From positions 62,001-126,000 of the forward strand of contig CAUYUJ010010491.1 of the NCBI GenBank assembly GCA_963575745.1: a stretch of 64,000 nucleotides of DNA, written 5' to 3'. The stretch comes from Prorocentrum cordatum. Taxonomy: Eukaryota > Sar > Dinophyceae > Prorocentrales > Prorocentraceae. Shown one piece after another: positions 30,701 to 43,080 of this stretch. The stretch's first letter is position 1; the number at the start of each line of letters is the position of its first letter. Both the position numbers and the translations under genes were made by a program. The notes below the pieces were generated by a model. The model ran no database searches. It was not told the DNA's origin and was given only the letters and a program-made list of their open reading frames with translations.

Positions 30701-30784
30701 TCCACAGGGGTAGGGCTCCAGGGGTGCCCTGAAGTGCTCAAGACGAAAACGCTATTTGAAGACTCGATTCGTCAAGGAAGCCGT

Positions 30785-31390
30785 GGCGACGCCTCTATTG
30801 GCCTGACGCCTGGTGACGCTCCTGACGCCTCTATTGGCCTGACGCCCAATGACGCTACTGACGCCTCTGTTCGGCCTGACGCCTCTATTGGCCTGACGCC
30901 CGGCGACGCTCCTGTCGCCTCTATTCGGCCCGCGCTGCATCTGTTGGATTTGCGCCGTCTCTGTTAGGGGTGGCCCTCGACGCTTCTTCTCCGCCTGACG
31001 CCATTATTTGCCTGACGCCCAGTGATGCTCCTGACGCCTCTATTCGGCTTGACGTCTCGATTGGCCTGACGCCCGGCGACGCTCCTGACGCCTCTACTCG
31101 GCCTGACGCCTCTATTGGCCTGACGCCCAATGACGCTCCTGACGCCTCTAGTCGGCCTGACGCCTCTATTAGCCTGACGCCCGGCGACGCTCCTGGCGCC
31201 TCTATTCGGCCCAGCGCCTCTATTGGCCTGACGCCCGGTGACGCTCCTGGCGCCTCTATTCGGCCTGACGCCTCTATTGGCCTGACGCCCGCTGACGCTC
31301 CTGACGCCGCTATTCGGCCTGACGCCTCTATTGGCCTAACGCCCAGTGACGTCCCTGACGCCTCTATTCGGCCTGGCGCCGCTGGTTTAG
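30785..31390. repeat. 54-bp minisatellite
   Basis: About ten copies of a 54-bp unit built from GACGCCTCTATTGGCCT, a GACGCCCGGTGACGCTCCT-like block and GACGCCTCTATTCGGCCT. Because 54 is divisible by 3 the plus strand reads an 18-residue repeat, DASIGLTPGDAPDASIRP, and the minus strand is open too. There is no start context or flanking coding sequence, so it is not called a gene. 31391-31730 holds nothing recognisable. Confidence 0.8.
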
Positions 31391-31799
31391 CCGCGGCCAC
31401 GAAGGCCTGAAGACCTCAATATTTTGGTAATCTAATATGATAAAACCCTAAAGCCTCAAGGCCCTAGGATTCAGGTACGCGAAATTTCAAGTTCTGTAGG
31501 ACTGCAAGGCCGCACGATCATAACACCCAAAGACCCCAAGGGGTCAAATCCTTCCTCAAGGCCCTCTCAAGGTGTCGAGACCGCAGAAGCCTGACGCCAT
31601 AGAGCGCCAAGGCCAAAAGGCCCCGATATCCCAAGAGCCCGAGACCCACAGGCCCCATGACCCCACGACCTCAAGACGCTGAGGCCCTAGGACACTAAGG
31701 CTCTACTCCTACCTCAAGAGAGTAGGAGTAGAAGCAGCAGCAGGAGGAGAAGGGGAAGTAGGAGCAGGATCGGGAGCAGCATAAAAAACAGGAAACCTC

Positions 31800-34690
31800 G
31801 GAGTGGCTTGTTTCGCGCGTTGGAGACGAGCGCTGGTAAGTATCGGGTGTGGTGTTGGAGACAGAGAAAGTTGAGAGCAAGGATACACCCAAGTTCATCT
31901 TGGAGAAGGAGCCTGTTGACTGGTGGGTGTGGCGTTGGAGACGAAGGCTCGTGAGTCCTGGGTGTGGTACTGGAAACGGAGGAAGTTGAGCAAAATGATA
32001 GTTTCAAGTCCCACCAGCCCTTTGGGCGTGAGTGGTTTAGAGAGCCCTCTCTGTCCTCAACCCCCCTTCTTCCCCTTCGGGGAGGGGTTTACCCCTCCCC
32101 CTACCCCCTCCCCCTGGGCCTGGAGAGGGACCCCGGGGCGTCGCCAGGGGGGTATTTTTCGACTCCTGGGAGGGCTAAAAAACGACGACCCTCACGAGGA
32201 TTCTGGCCCCGACGGGGGGAGGGAGTTTGGCCCCTCTGCTCGTCTTTGAAGCAGAAATCATTGATTTTACCACGGTGTTGGCCCCATTTTGGCCTCCTGA
32301 GGGGGCCGCGCTCATCTTCCTTCATAGCAAAATCATTGGTTTTACGAAGGTGTTGGGCTCATTTTGTCCTTCTCAGGGGGCAGCGCTCCTTTGCGCTTCT
32401 GAGGAGGTCGCAAGAGGCCCCAAGATGGCCCCCAGAGGCCCCCCGGAGCCCCCCAAGAGGCCTCCAAGAGGCTCCCCAGAGGCCTTCAAGCGGTCCCAAG
32501 AGGGTCCAAAGAAGCCCCCAAGAGGCCCCCAAGAGGCCCCAAGAGGCCCCAAGAGGCCCCCAAGAGGCCCCCAAGAGGCCCCCAAGAGGCCCCCAAGAGG
32601 CCCCAAGAGGCTCCAAGAGGCCCCCAAGAGGCCCCACGAGGAGCCCGAACGACTCACACCAGGACGAGGGGCCCGAACGACTCACACCACGAAGAGCCCG
32701 AACGACTCACACCACAAGGAGGGGCCCGAACGACTCACACCAGGACGAGGCGCCCGAACGACTCACACCACGAGGAGCCCGAACGACTCACACCACGACG
32801 CGGGCCCCGAACGACTCACACCACGAGGAGCCCGAACGAGTCACACCAGGAGGAGGGGCCCGAACGACTCACACCAGGATGAGGGGCCCGAACAACTCAC
32901 ACCACGAGAAGCCCGAACGACTCACACCAGGACGAAGAGCCCGAACGACTCACACCACGAAGAGCCCGAACGACTCACACCAGGAAGAAGGGCCCGAACG
33001 ACTCACACCAGGACGAGAAACCCCAAACGACTCAAATCACGAGGAGCGCTTTCTCTCCCTCCTCCTCCGCCTCGTCCTTCTCCCGCTCCCCCCACAAGGA
33101 GGATGTACAAGGAGGCGGGAGGAAGGAGGAACAGGGGAGATATGCGGGGCCAAGCGGACACACGCCTGAAAAACACGACTGTCGGCATGCTTCGCAAGAG
33201 TTGCTGCTGTGAGATGGGCTGGTGGGGATACGCGAAGCGTAAAGAATTCATATTGGGGAAGGAGCATGTTGAGTATTGGGTGTGGCGTTGGAGAGAAACG
33301 CTGGTGAGTACTGGGTCTGGCGGTGGAGACAGAGGGCGTTGAGCAAAATTGCATTATCAAGTTCATCTTGGGGTGGGAACCTGTTGAATGTTGGGTGTAA
33401 GGTTGGAGACGAATGCTGGTGACGTTTGGGGTCTGATGTTGGAGACGGAGGAACCTGATCATAATGAGAATTTCAAGTTCATATTGAGGAGGGTGCCTAT
33501 TGAGTGTTGGGTGCGGCGTTGGAGACACAGGCTGGTGATTGTTGAGCTTGGTGTTGGAGACGGGAAAAGTTGGGCTTAAGGGTAGATTCAAATTCATAAG
33601 TTGGATATTAAGTGTGGCGTTGGGGACGAAGGCGAGCGAGTACTGGGTGTAGTGTTGGAGGCGGAGAGACTTGAGTAGAAGTATATGTTCAATCTCAGAC
33701 TTGGGAGAGAGCCTGTTGAGTATTGGGTGTTGTGCTGGAGACGGAGGCTGTTGAGTACTGGGCGCGGTGTTGGAGACGGAGGGAATTTAGTAAAATTGTA
33801 TAGTCATGTTGATATTGGGGAAGGAGCTCGTTGAGTATTGGATGTGGCGTTGGAGAAGAATGCTGGTGAATACTGGGCGTGGTGTTGGAAAAGGAGAGCG
33901 TTGAGTAACATATGACTTTCAAGTTCATATTGGGGAGGGCGCTCGTTGAGTATTGGATGTGGTGTTGGAGATGAAGGCGGGTGTGGCGTTGGAACCAGAA
34001 GGAGTTGAGTAGAAGGGCATTCTCGAAGTCATCTTGGGAAGGGACTTCGTTGAATATTGCGTAGGGTATTGGAGAATACTTGTGGGGAATGTGAGTACTG
34101 GGCGTGACGTTGGAAACCGAAGACATTGAGTAGAAGGATATGTTCAAGTTCATTTTGGGGCGGGAGCCTGTTGAGTATTGGGTGTGGCCTTGGAGACGGA
34201 GACTGTTAAGTACTGGGTGCGGTGTTGGAAACGGAGGAGATTGAGTAACATTGCATTTTCAAGTTCATCTTGGCGAAGGCGCTCGTTGAGTATTGGATAT
34301 GGTGTTCGACGAAGGGGTTGAATAGAAGGGCGTTCTCGAAGACATCTTGGGAAGGGAGCTCGTTGAATATTGGGTGTGGCGTTGGAGAAGAACGCTGCTG
34401 AGTACGGGGTGTTGTGCTGGGAACGGAAGGAACCGAGTATAATGATCGTTCCAAGTTCATTTTGGGGAGGGAGCCGGTTGAGTATTGGGTGTGGCGTTGG
34501 AGAAAAAACTGTTGAGTACTGGTTGTTGTGTTGGGGACGGGGGGGAATTTAGTATAATGATAGTTACAAACTCACTTTGGGGAAGGAGCCGGTTGAATAT
34601 TGGGTGTGTCAATGGGAATGGAGGCCGTTGAATACTGGATGCAGTGTTGTGGCCGGGGGGTGGGTGTAGACCTGAAGGAAACGTTCAAGC
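31800..34690. repeat. 115-bp tandem repeat family, interrupted
   Basis: Diverged units of 115-116 bp containing TTCATATTGGGGAGGGAGC, TTGAGTATTGGGTGTGGCGT and GTTGGAGACGGAGG, at 31800-32020 and 33240-34690. The block 32020-33240 inside holds other repeats. Unit starts at 33247, 33362 and 33478 give the period. No gene. Confidence 0.8.
32440..33035. repeat. CCCAAGAGGCC and ACGACTCACACCA minisatellites
   Basis: First a 10-11-bp run (CCCCAAGAGGC) to 32640, then about 15 copies of a 25-31-bp unit, GCCCGAACGACTCACACCA plus a variable GA-rich tail. Confidence 0.8.
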
Positions 34691-34958
34691 TCACATTGGG
34701 GGAGTGAGCCTGATTCTGCGGTTGGTGGATGCGGCTGCAATTACAACGGGCGAACACGGCACTATAGAAATCCATATATTATATATAGATATGACGCACA
34801 CAAAAAAGGGGCCATGGTGAGTGCTGAGGGCTACATAACATGCGTACTAGCATCGGACAAGTACTATATACATCAGTTTATGGTTATACATGTATACACA
34901 TGGTGCACACAAAAGGAGCCATGGTGCGTGCTGGGATGGGAGCTATCTACACTGTACA

Positions 34959-35021
34959 CTAGAACCAAGCTGTATAACGCAAACAAAAAGCACGCGCGCA
35001 TCGCGCGTGCTCAGCGTCTAG
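34959..35021. repeat. CTAGAACC-bounded hairpin (weaker copy)
   Basis: Starts CTAGAACC, contains the inverted GCACGCGCGCATCGCGCGTGC segment and ends CTAG. Related to the hairpins at 60903 and 63936. Confidence 0.45.
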
Positions 35022-35039
35022 CAAGCTCCAGCCCTTGAC

Positions 35040-35590
35040 AAGCAAGAACGTCTTCGGAGGAAAAAGCGTCTTCGGAGGAAATAACGATTTCGGGGGTCTT
35101 CGTAGAGAATAGCATCTGCGGGGGGGGGATAGCGTCTTCACCGGGAGTAGCTTCTTCACCAAGAAAAACGTTTTCACCCGGAATAGCGTCCTTGCCCGGT
35201 AAAGCGTCTTCACCCAGAATAGCGTCTTCGAAAGGGATAGCATCTTCGCGGGGAATAGCATCTTCGGGGGGGCATAGCGTCTTCACCAGGAATAGCGTGT
35301 TCACCAGGCATAGCGTCTTCACCGGAATAGCGTCATCGCAGGGGATAGCGTCTTCGCGGGGAATAGCATCTTCGGGGGGGATAGCGTCTTCACGGGGAAT
35401 ATCGTCTTCACCAGGCCGAGCGTCCTCACCGGGAATAGCGTCTTCGCAAGGGATCGCGCTTTCGCGGGGAATAACATCTTCGGGGGGGGGGCGTCTTCAC
35501 GGGGAATAGCGTCTTCAAGCGCCTTTGCGTCTTCGGGCGCATTTGCGTCTTCAACAAGGATAGCGTCTTTAAGTGAATTTGGGTCTGCAA
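35040..35590. repeat. 18-bp minisatellite
   Basis: Repeats of ATAGCGTCTTCACCGGGA and variants (GCGGGGA, GGGGGGG). Open in several frames; no gene. Confidence 0.8.
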
Positions 35591-36029
35591 CGCCTGGTTG
35601 GGCAATTTCGTCTTCTATTGGGATCGCATGTTCGCCCGTCCTTTCGCTCGCGGCCAATTGCGTCGTCGAGTAGCGTCGTCGTCTTCGGCCAAACAGGGGC
35701 ACCCCGGTTGCCCTACCAATGTGTATACATATATATATATAGATTGCACCACAGAGCCTGCACCACAAAACTTGCACCACATGGCTTGCGACGCACAGCT
35801 TACACCGCGTAGGTTGCAACAGATGGCTTGCACCAACATAGCTTGCACGACATGGCGTACACGTCGAGAATGCAAGAACTCACCGCTTGGGTTCAACGCT
35901 GGCAAATATTGAAGGGACGGTCTAGCGAAATCCCCGCTTCAAAGGGGGACCACCCTCCACCCGTATAGCTGTGGCACAAGCATGAACTTATGGCCCTGCA
36001 AATGAAGAAGTCTCGAGCGGGAACACTAT

Positions 36030-36600
36030 GTTGAAAAAGAGCGGGCCTTGTTCCAAATCACTGCTGCACAAAAATCACGGCATAGTGATACCCAAGCGAC
36101 AGCCGCACCTGGACAAAGGGCTGGCCTCCATCCGTGAGCATGTTGGGCAGTAAGACAAATGCCCACGACGCTAAAGCGATAACAACGTCTAAACTCATCC
36201 GCCCTCCATCCTTGCCACTGCTGGAAACTAAGAAACAACGAATGCGCGGGGCGACACAACAAAAACACCTTATTGAAAAACATCCGCCATGCATCCGTGT
36301 GGCCGTTGGAACAGTTGAGCCGAACACACGCGCTGCTAGGGCGAGAACAACATCTTCAAAACCTCCTGTCCTTCATCCGCATACTGTTGGAAGCCTATAG
36401 CGCGATTGTGTGCGGCGCGAAGTAGCGAACCATGTGTTGAAAAACAGCCGCCACCTGTGAAGACGAATGTGCGCGGCGCTACGGCAAGAGCCTCGTAGTG
36501 AAAAAAACACATGTCACCCACCCGCGTAGTTCATGGAAGCTGTAGAGGCGAATGCGCGCGGCCCTCAGGCAAGAACCGCACATTGGAGACCGCCCAGCCT
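36030..36600. repeat. Degenerate long-period tandem repeat
   Basis: Recurring GAATGTGCGCGGCGCTA, GGCAAGAAC and TTGAAAAACA..CCGCC blocks about 85-110 bp apart, heavily diverged. No gene. 36600-37570 likewise has no recognisable gene. Confidence 0.6.
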
Positions 36601-37572
36601 TCATCCGAGAAGTTGCTGCTGCGACTCAAAAGTCGCAGGGGAAATCGGCCAGGCCACCCTGGAGGCACTTTGAGCGGTGTCACGAGGAGGGCTACCTACA
36701 AGAAAGCGGGGAGGAGGAAGAGGAGGAGGGTGATGAGCAGCAGCAGTAGCAGCAGCAGCAGAGCAGAGCAGAGCAGAGCAGCACCAATGGCCCGATGAAG
36801 TGCGACTACTTGAAAGAAGGCTTAAGTCGGGCGTGTCCCTCTACAGGAGGACTATCAAAAATAGTCTGGAGGCGATGTATTACGCTCATTTTGAATATGC
36901 CTTGCATATCTTATTAAAAGGTTCCAAAATCCGCATGTAGGAGGACACGCCTGGTCTAAAAGAAGGCCAGAGGCACCCAAAACGGGAAAAAGACAGACAT
37001 GGAGTCCGTGTAGTCCGTCGGCTGAATGGGGCACCGGCTTCACTTGGAGCCCTGCTGGAGGATGCCTCAGGCCAATAGCGAGGCCCCCCCGAAGGAAACA
37101 CCGAGGGGGCTCGTCGGAGGAGGTGGAGGGGGGGCGGGGTCTTGCAGCCGGTGGAGCGGTGCTTGACAACTCCCTGGCCGCCGCGCCGCGCCGAAGGTCC
37201 ACGCGCGGCCCGCTGCTGGCAGGCGCGACCTGCGGCGACTCTGTCGGCCAGCGGCGGCTCCCAGAGTGCGATGCGGCGCAAAAGCACGGGTGAGATGTAT
37301 GAGTTCTCGGGCGTCTCGTTACACTTGCAAGCCCATGCGTACACAGTGTGTTCAGGCGTCCCAGGTGGCATGCATAAAGGCTCGGGCGTTCCTGCGCACT
37401 TGCAACAAGTGTGCGCTATACTGTTGACGCGCATGCGGTGGGACAGCCCATAGCTCAAGTGCAGAGGGGAGGCGCTGCGCAGAGAGCTAGTGGTTCAAGG
37501 TGTCGAGGACAAGAACGAGCAGTAGCAGCCAGGAGAAGGAGGGTGGAAGAGGGAAGCGAGGGGGAGTAAGCA

Positions 37573-37788
37573 TCGTTTACGGTCAGGAGCTATTGCGTAG
37601 CATGTCGCGGCGGCGTCCCCGACGACACGCTATGCCTTGCGAGTGGATAGCGTGTCGCTCCGCTCCGCGGGGCAGGAGTTTGGGAAAAGCTCGGGACGCA
37701 GACGCCTGGAGACCGGGAATTGTATAGCGTGGTGGGCCAGAACCGGCGGAGCGACACGCTATCCAAAGTTCCCGACCGTAACCGATCC
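37573..37788. mobile_element. Foldback MITE
   Basis: About 216 bp with long imperfect terminal inverted repeats: the left end GTTTACGGTCAGGAGCT..GTAGCATGTCGC pairs with the right end reading GGTTACGGTCGGGAACT..ATAGCGTGTCGC on the opposite strand. An internal perfect 19-bp inverted pair is GGATAGCGTGTCGCTCCGC (37645-37663) and its complement at 37746-37764. No coding capacity. No clear target duplication was identified. Confidence 0.7.
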
Positions 37789-38397
37789 CCATGCCCACTG
37801 ACACGGCCGTGGTCCACCTGGCCGACTTACCCCCCCCAGGTGGGGACATCTGCCGTTCCCTTCGGACTTCGCGGGATCAATAGGCACCTCGGGAGTGGGG
37901 ATGGGAGTTGGTTGCTAGACATCCCAGATCCAAGAGGTCGCAACCCCTTTCTGGGGGCTCGTTTCCCGCCCCGGATCCATTATTTTAGGCTCCGGGGCCC
38001 GACAATTGGCCCCAGGGCCGAAATCGAGGAAGAACGCCCAGACTGAAAAAGATCAGGTCGTCGGAGATCTGGGCTGGACGATGCTGAAACATGGGGGGGC
38101 AGCAGATGTTTAGCCTATGGCCCTCATGACCCCAATGCAGTGATGATGCAAATCGCGAGCTTCCTCACTGAGGGAAATGGAACTCCACACGCGAAGCGTA
38201 AACCATGAAGGCGAAGGAAGAGAAGGAGCAGGACAGAAGACGCGCCAAGCAGCCAGGAGCAACGCACTGGCCAAATTACCAAAGTCGAGCCTGAGCATAA
38301 ATACGTGTCCCAAGAGTGTGATCCACGACGTTGTGTTATATACCCCAAGATGGCAGTGCAGCAGAAGCAGCACCGATGCCGCAGCGGCAGTGGCGGC

Positions 38398-38398
38398 C

Positions 38399-38441
<43 letters not shown>

Positions 38442-38690
38442 GCAGCAGGCGGTGTTTCGGGGCAGCAGCACGCTCGGGACCGGCGCCGGCAGGTCCTCTG
38501 CCACTTCCGTGAGCAGCGGCGTGGCCTGGTCGCGGAGCTGGGTGAGGGCCTCGCGGAGCTGCGGGGGCTCTCGCGCGCCGTCCTCCTCCTCCTCCTCCAC
38601 CTCCTCCTCCTCCTCCTCTCCTCCTCCTCCTCCTCCTCCTCCTCCTCCTCCTCCTCCTCCTCCTCCTCCTCCTCCTCCTTCTTCACCGCC
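38398..38690. repeat. (CAG)n and (CTC)n tracts
   Basis: CAG run at 38398-38445 and CTC run at 38579-38690. The surrounding 37790-39400 has only GC-rich shadow frames. Confidence 0.8.
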
Positions 38691-39456
38691 TTTGGGACAC
38701 CGCGGTCCCGCCGCGGCCCCCCCCCCCGCTGGGGCCACACCGGCTGGGGGAATTAAATTATCGCCGGGGCGGCTGGTGGGGTCTCCCCAGCCGCTCGGCG
38801 TCACCCTCCGTGGCCGGGAGCCAGCGTGCGGGCGCCCAACTATACTCGTCAGGGCCTGGCACGCTGGGCCCCCGGAGGGTTCTGAGGTGATCCGGCGGCC
38901 CTCTCCGGAGACGCCGCCAGCATCGCCCTTGGCCCTGTGGCCCCGCCTTTCGGCACGAGCCCATGGCCCAGCATTGGCAATGCCCCAGCCAAATGTCTTT
39001 TGCCCGCCCCCCCCCCCGCGCGGGAGACCTGGAGGCCCCAGGTCCCCCGCGCGCCAGCCTCCCGGAGGGCACCGGGGGGCGCAAGGAAAACGGCCCCCCC
39101 GCGCCGGGCCACCCGGGGCCCTCCGTGCCGCCCCCGACGGTCGCCGCGATCCGCCCCTTCCCGGGAGGAGCCCACGCCCCCAGACGTCCAGGACCGCCCC
39201 CTTGCCCCCAGAGCGTCTCCTTCTGGCTGGATGCATTGCCGCTGCCTCCGTTTTAGGGGGGGGAAGGGTGGCCTTGGGTCCTTGTCCCGCCAACAGCCCA
39301 GCATCAGCAGCACCCGCAGGAGGAGGGGGGGGGGAGAAGGAGGGGGAGGGGGGGGGGGAGGGCGGGATTCGTTCGCTGGGGCGAGCTGGCGGGGGCTAGG
39401 ACCCTCGGGGCTCCCTCCCCCCCCTGCCGAGCGTCTCCGGCGGCTCAACCCGCGCC

Positions 39457-39741
39457 TCAGGCCTCGCAGCGCCGGCACCGCTGCTCGAGGCTGCGGATGG
39501 CGAGTGTCGCCTCCACGGCCTTCTCGGGCGGGCCACCCCCGAGGAGCCAGCGCGCCCGCTGGTCTGGCTGCGGCGGAGCTGCGGCGGCCCAGGCTGCCAG
39601 GAGGTCGGCGGCTTCCTCGCACTGGGTGAGGAGGTGCGTCGCGGTCTCCAGGGACGCCCGGCAGAGTCGGCACGGCTGGAGGCCGCCCGTCCGGTCCGCC
39701 TGGAACGCCCCCTGGAGCGCGAGGCGCGCCCAGGCACGCAC
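39457..39741 (-). pseudogene. Possible zinc-knuckle tail of a non-LTR retrotransposon
   Basis: About 94 codons beginning MRAWARLALQGAFQADRTGG, then CRLCRASLETATHLLTQCEE, a C-x2-C-x8-H-x4-C pattern. This matches the C-terminal zinc motif found after reverse transcriptase in many LINE-type elements. A stop codon lies just upstream in frame and no RT core is visible, so at most this is a 3' fragment. Composition is protein-like but Ala-rich; the call rests mainly on the Cys/His spacing. Confidence 0.4.
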
Positions 39742-39934
39742 TGCGTCCGGCGGGCAGGCGGCGGCTCAGGGCAGGGACGCCCCATTGCCGGCCGGCGGTG
39801 CGCTGAAGCCCCTGCACCTGGCTGCTGTGGCTCCACCAGCGTAGCTCGTCTGCGTCATTCAGCGCCTTCTCGATGCGCCCGCGGTAATCGCCGTATAGGC
39901 GCCGCTGGGCCGCCGCGCTGCCAGCTGGCTCATC

Positions 39935-40872
39935 CTCCTCCTCCTCCGCCTCCTGCTCATCCGCCTCCTCCTCCTCCTCCTCCTCCGCCTCCTCCTCCTC
40001 CTCCTCCTCCTCCTCCTCCTCCTCCTCCTCCTCCTCCTGCTCATCCGCCTCCTCCTGCCCCGAGGGGGCCCCTCCCGTAGGGGGAGGGGTCGGGACCCCA
40101 GGGTCCTCCTGGCGCTACTGTGAGGGATGACCGCCAACAGCGCGGTCGCATTGCCCTCTGGGGGTCGCTGGGTGCGCCGTCCCTGCACGTTCAGGGGTCC
40201 CCCTCCCCCTGGCTCGCCGTGCGTTGGGTCATGCCTGGCGGCTCGTCCTCCCATGTCGTCCGCCGTGTCGTGTCGTGTCGTCCGTCGTGTCGTGTCCTCC
40301 GCTGTCGCCGCCTCTTCTCTGTCGTGTCGTGTCGTGTCGTTTCGTGGCCCTGGCCCTGAGGTTTATAAAAGCATCCCCTCGGCGGCGCAGTCTCCTGTGG
40401 GCCCCCCTCAGCCACCCCAGGGGCCTCCCCCTCTGGGAATCGCTGCTGGGGGGCTCCCCCCGCCTCCCAGGTTCCTTGGTTTCGCACGGGGCAGAGGCCC
40501 ACGCGTGGCGCACCGCCGCGCGGCGCCGTGACCGCTCGCCGCACCGTCGGGCGGAGGCGGCCTGGCGAGGCCGGCCGCCGCGGCGGCAGGGCGTAGCGCT
40601 CGGACTGCACCCTATGGCCCATTCCTATTCCCATGCCCATTCCCACTCCCATCCGCCTCCTCCTCCTCCTCCTCCTCCTCCTCCTCCTCGTCTTCCTCCT
40701 CCTCCTCCTCCTCCTCCTCCTCCTCCTCCTCCTCCTCCTCCTCCTCCTCCTCCTCCTCCTCCGCCGTGCCCGTGCAAAACCCCCCGCGCACGGCCGCTCG
40801 CGCAGGTGGTGATCGTGCTGGTAAGGATGGTGCTGGTGAAGATGAGGATGAAAATGGTGACGCCGACGCCGC

Positions 40873-40904
<32 letters not shown>

Positions 40905-40923
40905 ACGACGCCGACGACGCCGC

Positions 40924-40961
<38 letters not shown>

Positions 40962-40965
40962 ACTA
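39935..40965. repeat. (CTC)n, (TCGTG)n and (GCC)n-type tracts
   Basis: CTC runs at 39935-40060 and 40650-40765, TCGTG pentamers at 40255-40345, GCCGCCGAC repeats at 40860-40965. No gene is seen from 40966 to 41780. Confidence 0.8.
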
Positions 40966-41782
40966 GCTAGACTAACTCGCTGTCTTGCCTCTCGAGCTAG
41001 ACTAACTCGTCCGGTTTCACAGTTCGGTGTCTGCTGACTCTGTGCTAACACGTATCAGCATTCCAGCTCGTCCATCTACTCGCACTATTCAAACTCATCT
41101 ATATCTTCTGACTCTCCTTACTCTTATAGCGATTCTAAATCATCTGATTACTCGAGCGATCCTAGCAGTTCTAACCCTGTCAACCCGTCTAACCTGGTTG
41201 GGCATTCCATCTCTGATAGCTCGTATACGTGCAACTCGTCTGAAGTAACACGTCAAACACTTCGGTCATGCGAGATCTTCGTAAAACTAAGCCACAACAT
41301 ATTACCCCACGGGGCAGACACGGCATACACCTGGGACAACCGCGCTGGGCAACCACCAAAAGAAATACAGGACAACCACAAGACACCCCTGAAACAACCA
41401 CACTGGACATCCACGGGACAACCACCTGGGACAACCGCATTGGACAACCGCGCGGAAGAAAAGCATGGGACAACCGCGGGACAGCCGCGGCCATCGGACT
41501 CTTCTACGCAGTTTACCTGTTCCTACTGTTCTAACCTGCAAGCCATCCAACGCTTCTAACGTTTACATAAAGTTCAATCCCTCCTCATCCCCCTCTCTCA
41601 CAAGAGCGCATAGCAAGCTGGTAAGAACCTGAACAACCTAAAGCACGTGATCGAAATATGAGACCGAACGGATCCAGACTCAAATGTGTCCCAAACTTTC
41701 TGCGTTGGGTTCTCGTTCTGACTAGGGCACTGTGGTCTCCACCTCTCTTCTCCCGCCTTCTCCATCCTCCTGCCTTCTCCGG

Positions 41783-42330
41783 GTGGCTGCGCACTGCGCA
41801 ACTGTTGCCACTTTCGTGGGCTACTGGGAGGTCCAGCGGAGTCGGGGGCACACGCGGACCCAGGCGGGACCTCGCTGCTCCCTGGGAGGCTGCGAACTGC
41901 GCAACTGTCACCACTTTCGCGGGCTCCTGGGAGGTCCAGCGGAGTCGGAGGCCACGTGGACCAGACGGGACCTCGCTGCTCCCTGGGGGGCCGCGAACTG
42001 CGCAACCGTCACCATTTTCGTGGGCTCCCAGGGGTCCTGCGTATTCGGGGGCCACGCGGACCCAGACGGGACCTCGCGGCACACGGGGGGGCTGCGAACT
42101 GCGCAACAATCGCCGCTTTCGCGACCTCATGGGAGGTCCAGCGGAGTCGGGGGGGGGGCACGCAGACCTAGTCGGGACCTCCCTGATCCCTGGGGGACTG
42201 CGATTTGCACAACTGCCACCACTTTCGCTGGTCACGGGGACCCAGCCGAGACATCGCGGCCCCCTGGTCGGCTACGAAGTGTGCAATTGTCGCCACTTTC
42301 GTGGACTCCAGGGAGGCACTGCGGAGATGA
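41783..42330. repeat. 102-bp tandem repeat
   Basis: About five to six units containing GCTGCGAACTGCGCAACTGT, CACTTTCGCGGGCTCC and GACGGGACCTCGCTGCTCCC, with starts near 41783, 41887, 41989, 42091, 42195 and 42272. Confidence 0.8.
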
Positions 42331-42449
42331 GGGCAGCGCAGATCGTGCAGATCTGGTGATGTGTTCTTTTGTACGGAGCATTCATAAAAAGAGTCGCCTC
42401 GCGTGGAGGAGGGATTGGGCACGTCTCGGGCAATTCCCAAACATCGTGT

Positions 42450-43080
42450 GGTGTTGGGTCCCCGTTTTGAAGAGACAGCGCCCCGCGTCGCGTCCGTCCT
42501 CCTTCCTCCTTCTTCGTCTTCCTCCTCCTCCTCATCCTCCTCTTCCTCCTCATCTTCCTCCTCCTCCTCCTCCTCCTCCTCCCCCTCCTCCTCCTCCTCC
42601 GCCTCCTCCTCCTCCTCCCGCTCACTCCTCCCTCCTTCCATCCCTGCTTCTGCCCTCCGCCTGTCTCTCTCGGCACGCCAGTCACACGCTTCGTGGCCCC
42701 ATAGGCAGCTCCACCGAAGGCCCCAGCGGCAGGGTCCGCATGGCGCACCCGCACCCGATTCGGCACAACCCTCACACGCTTCGTGGCCCCATAGGAAGCC
42801 CCACCGAAGACCCCAGCGGCAGGGTCCACATGGCGCACCCGCACCCGATTCGGCAAAACTCTAATTTTCGTAGCGCCAGGCAGGCAGGAGCGCAACGCGC
42901 AACGGAAACAAGGGCGGGCGAAAGAGCCGGGAAGTGGCTGCGTTCGGGGTTCGGGCCAACCAAACATCCCCCGCGAGCCCGTGCCTGCTGTTCCTTTCCT
43001 GTTGACGTCGCAGTCTTTATGGTGGCCCCAATCCGCCATCTCACCTGCCCCGCGATGCTAGCAGCTGAACATGGTTGAGT
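42450..43080 (+). repeat. Composite repeat copy 1
   Basis: Shares with 59680-60410 a start (TGTTGGGTCC.CGTTTTGAAG), a tandem 85-88-bp unit with CACACGCTTCGTGGCCCCAT and GCATGGCGCACCCGCACCC, and an end (GCGATGCT.GCAGCTG). This copy carries a (CTC)n run at 42490-42630. 43080-44450 is pyrimidine-rich and has no gene. Confidence 0.8.

Noticed and set aside
30785-31390. CRISPR-like array
   Set aside because: The 54-bp units are contiguous with no unique spacers, and the context is eukaryotic.
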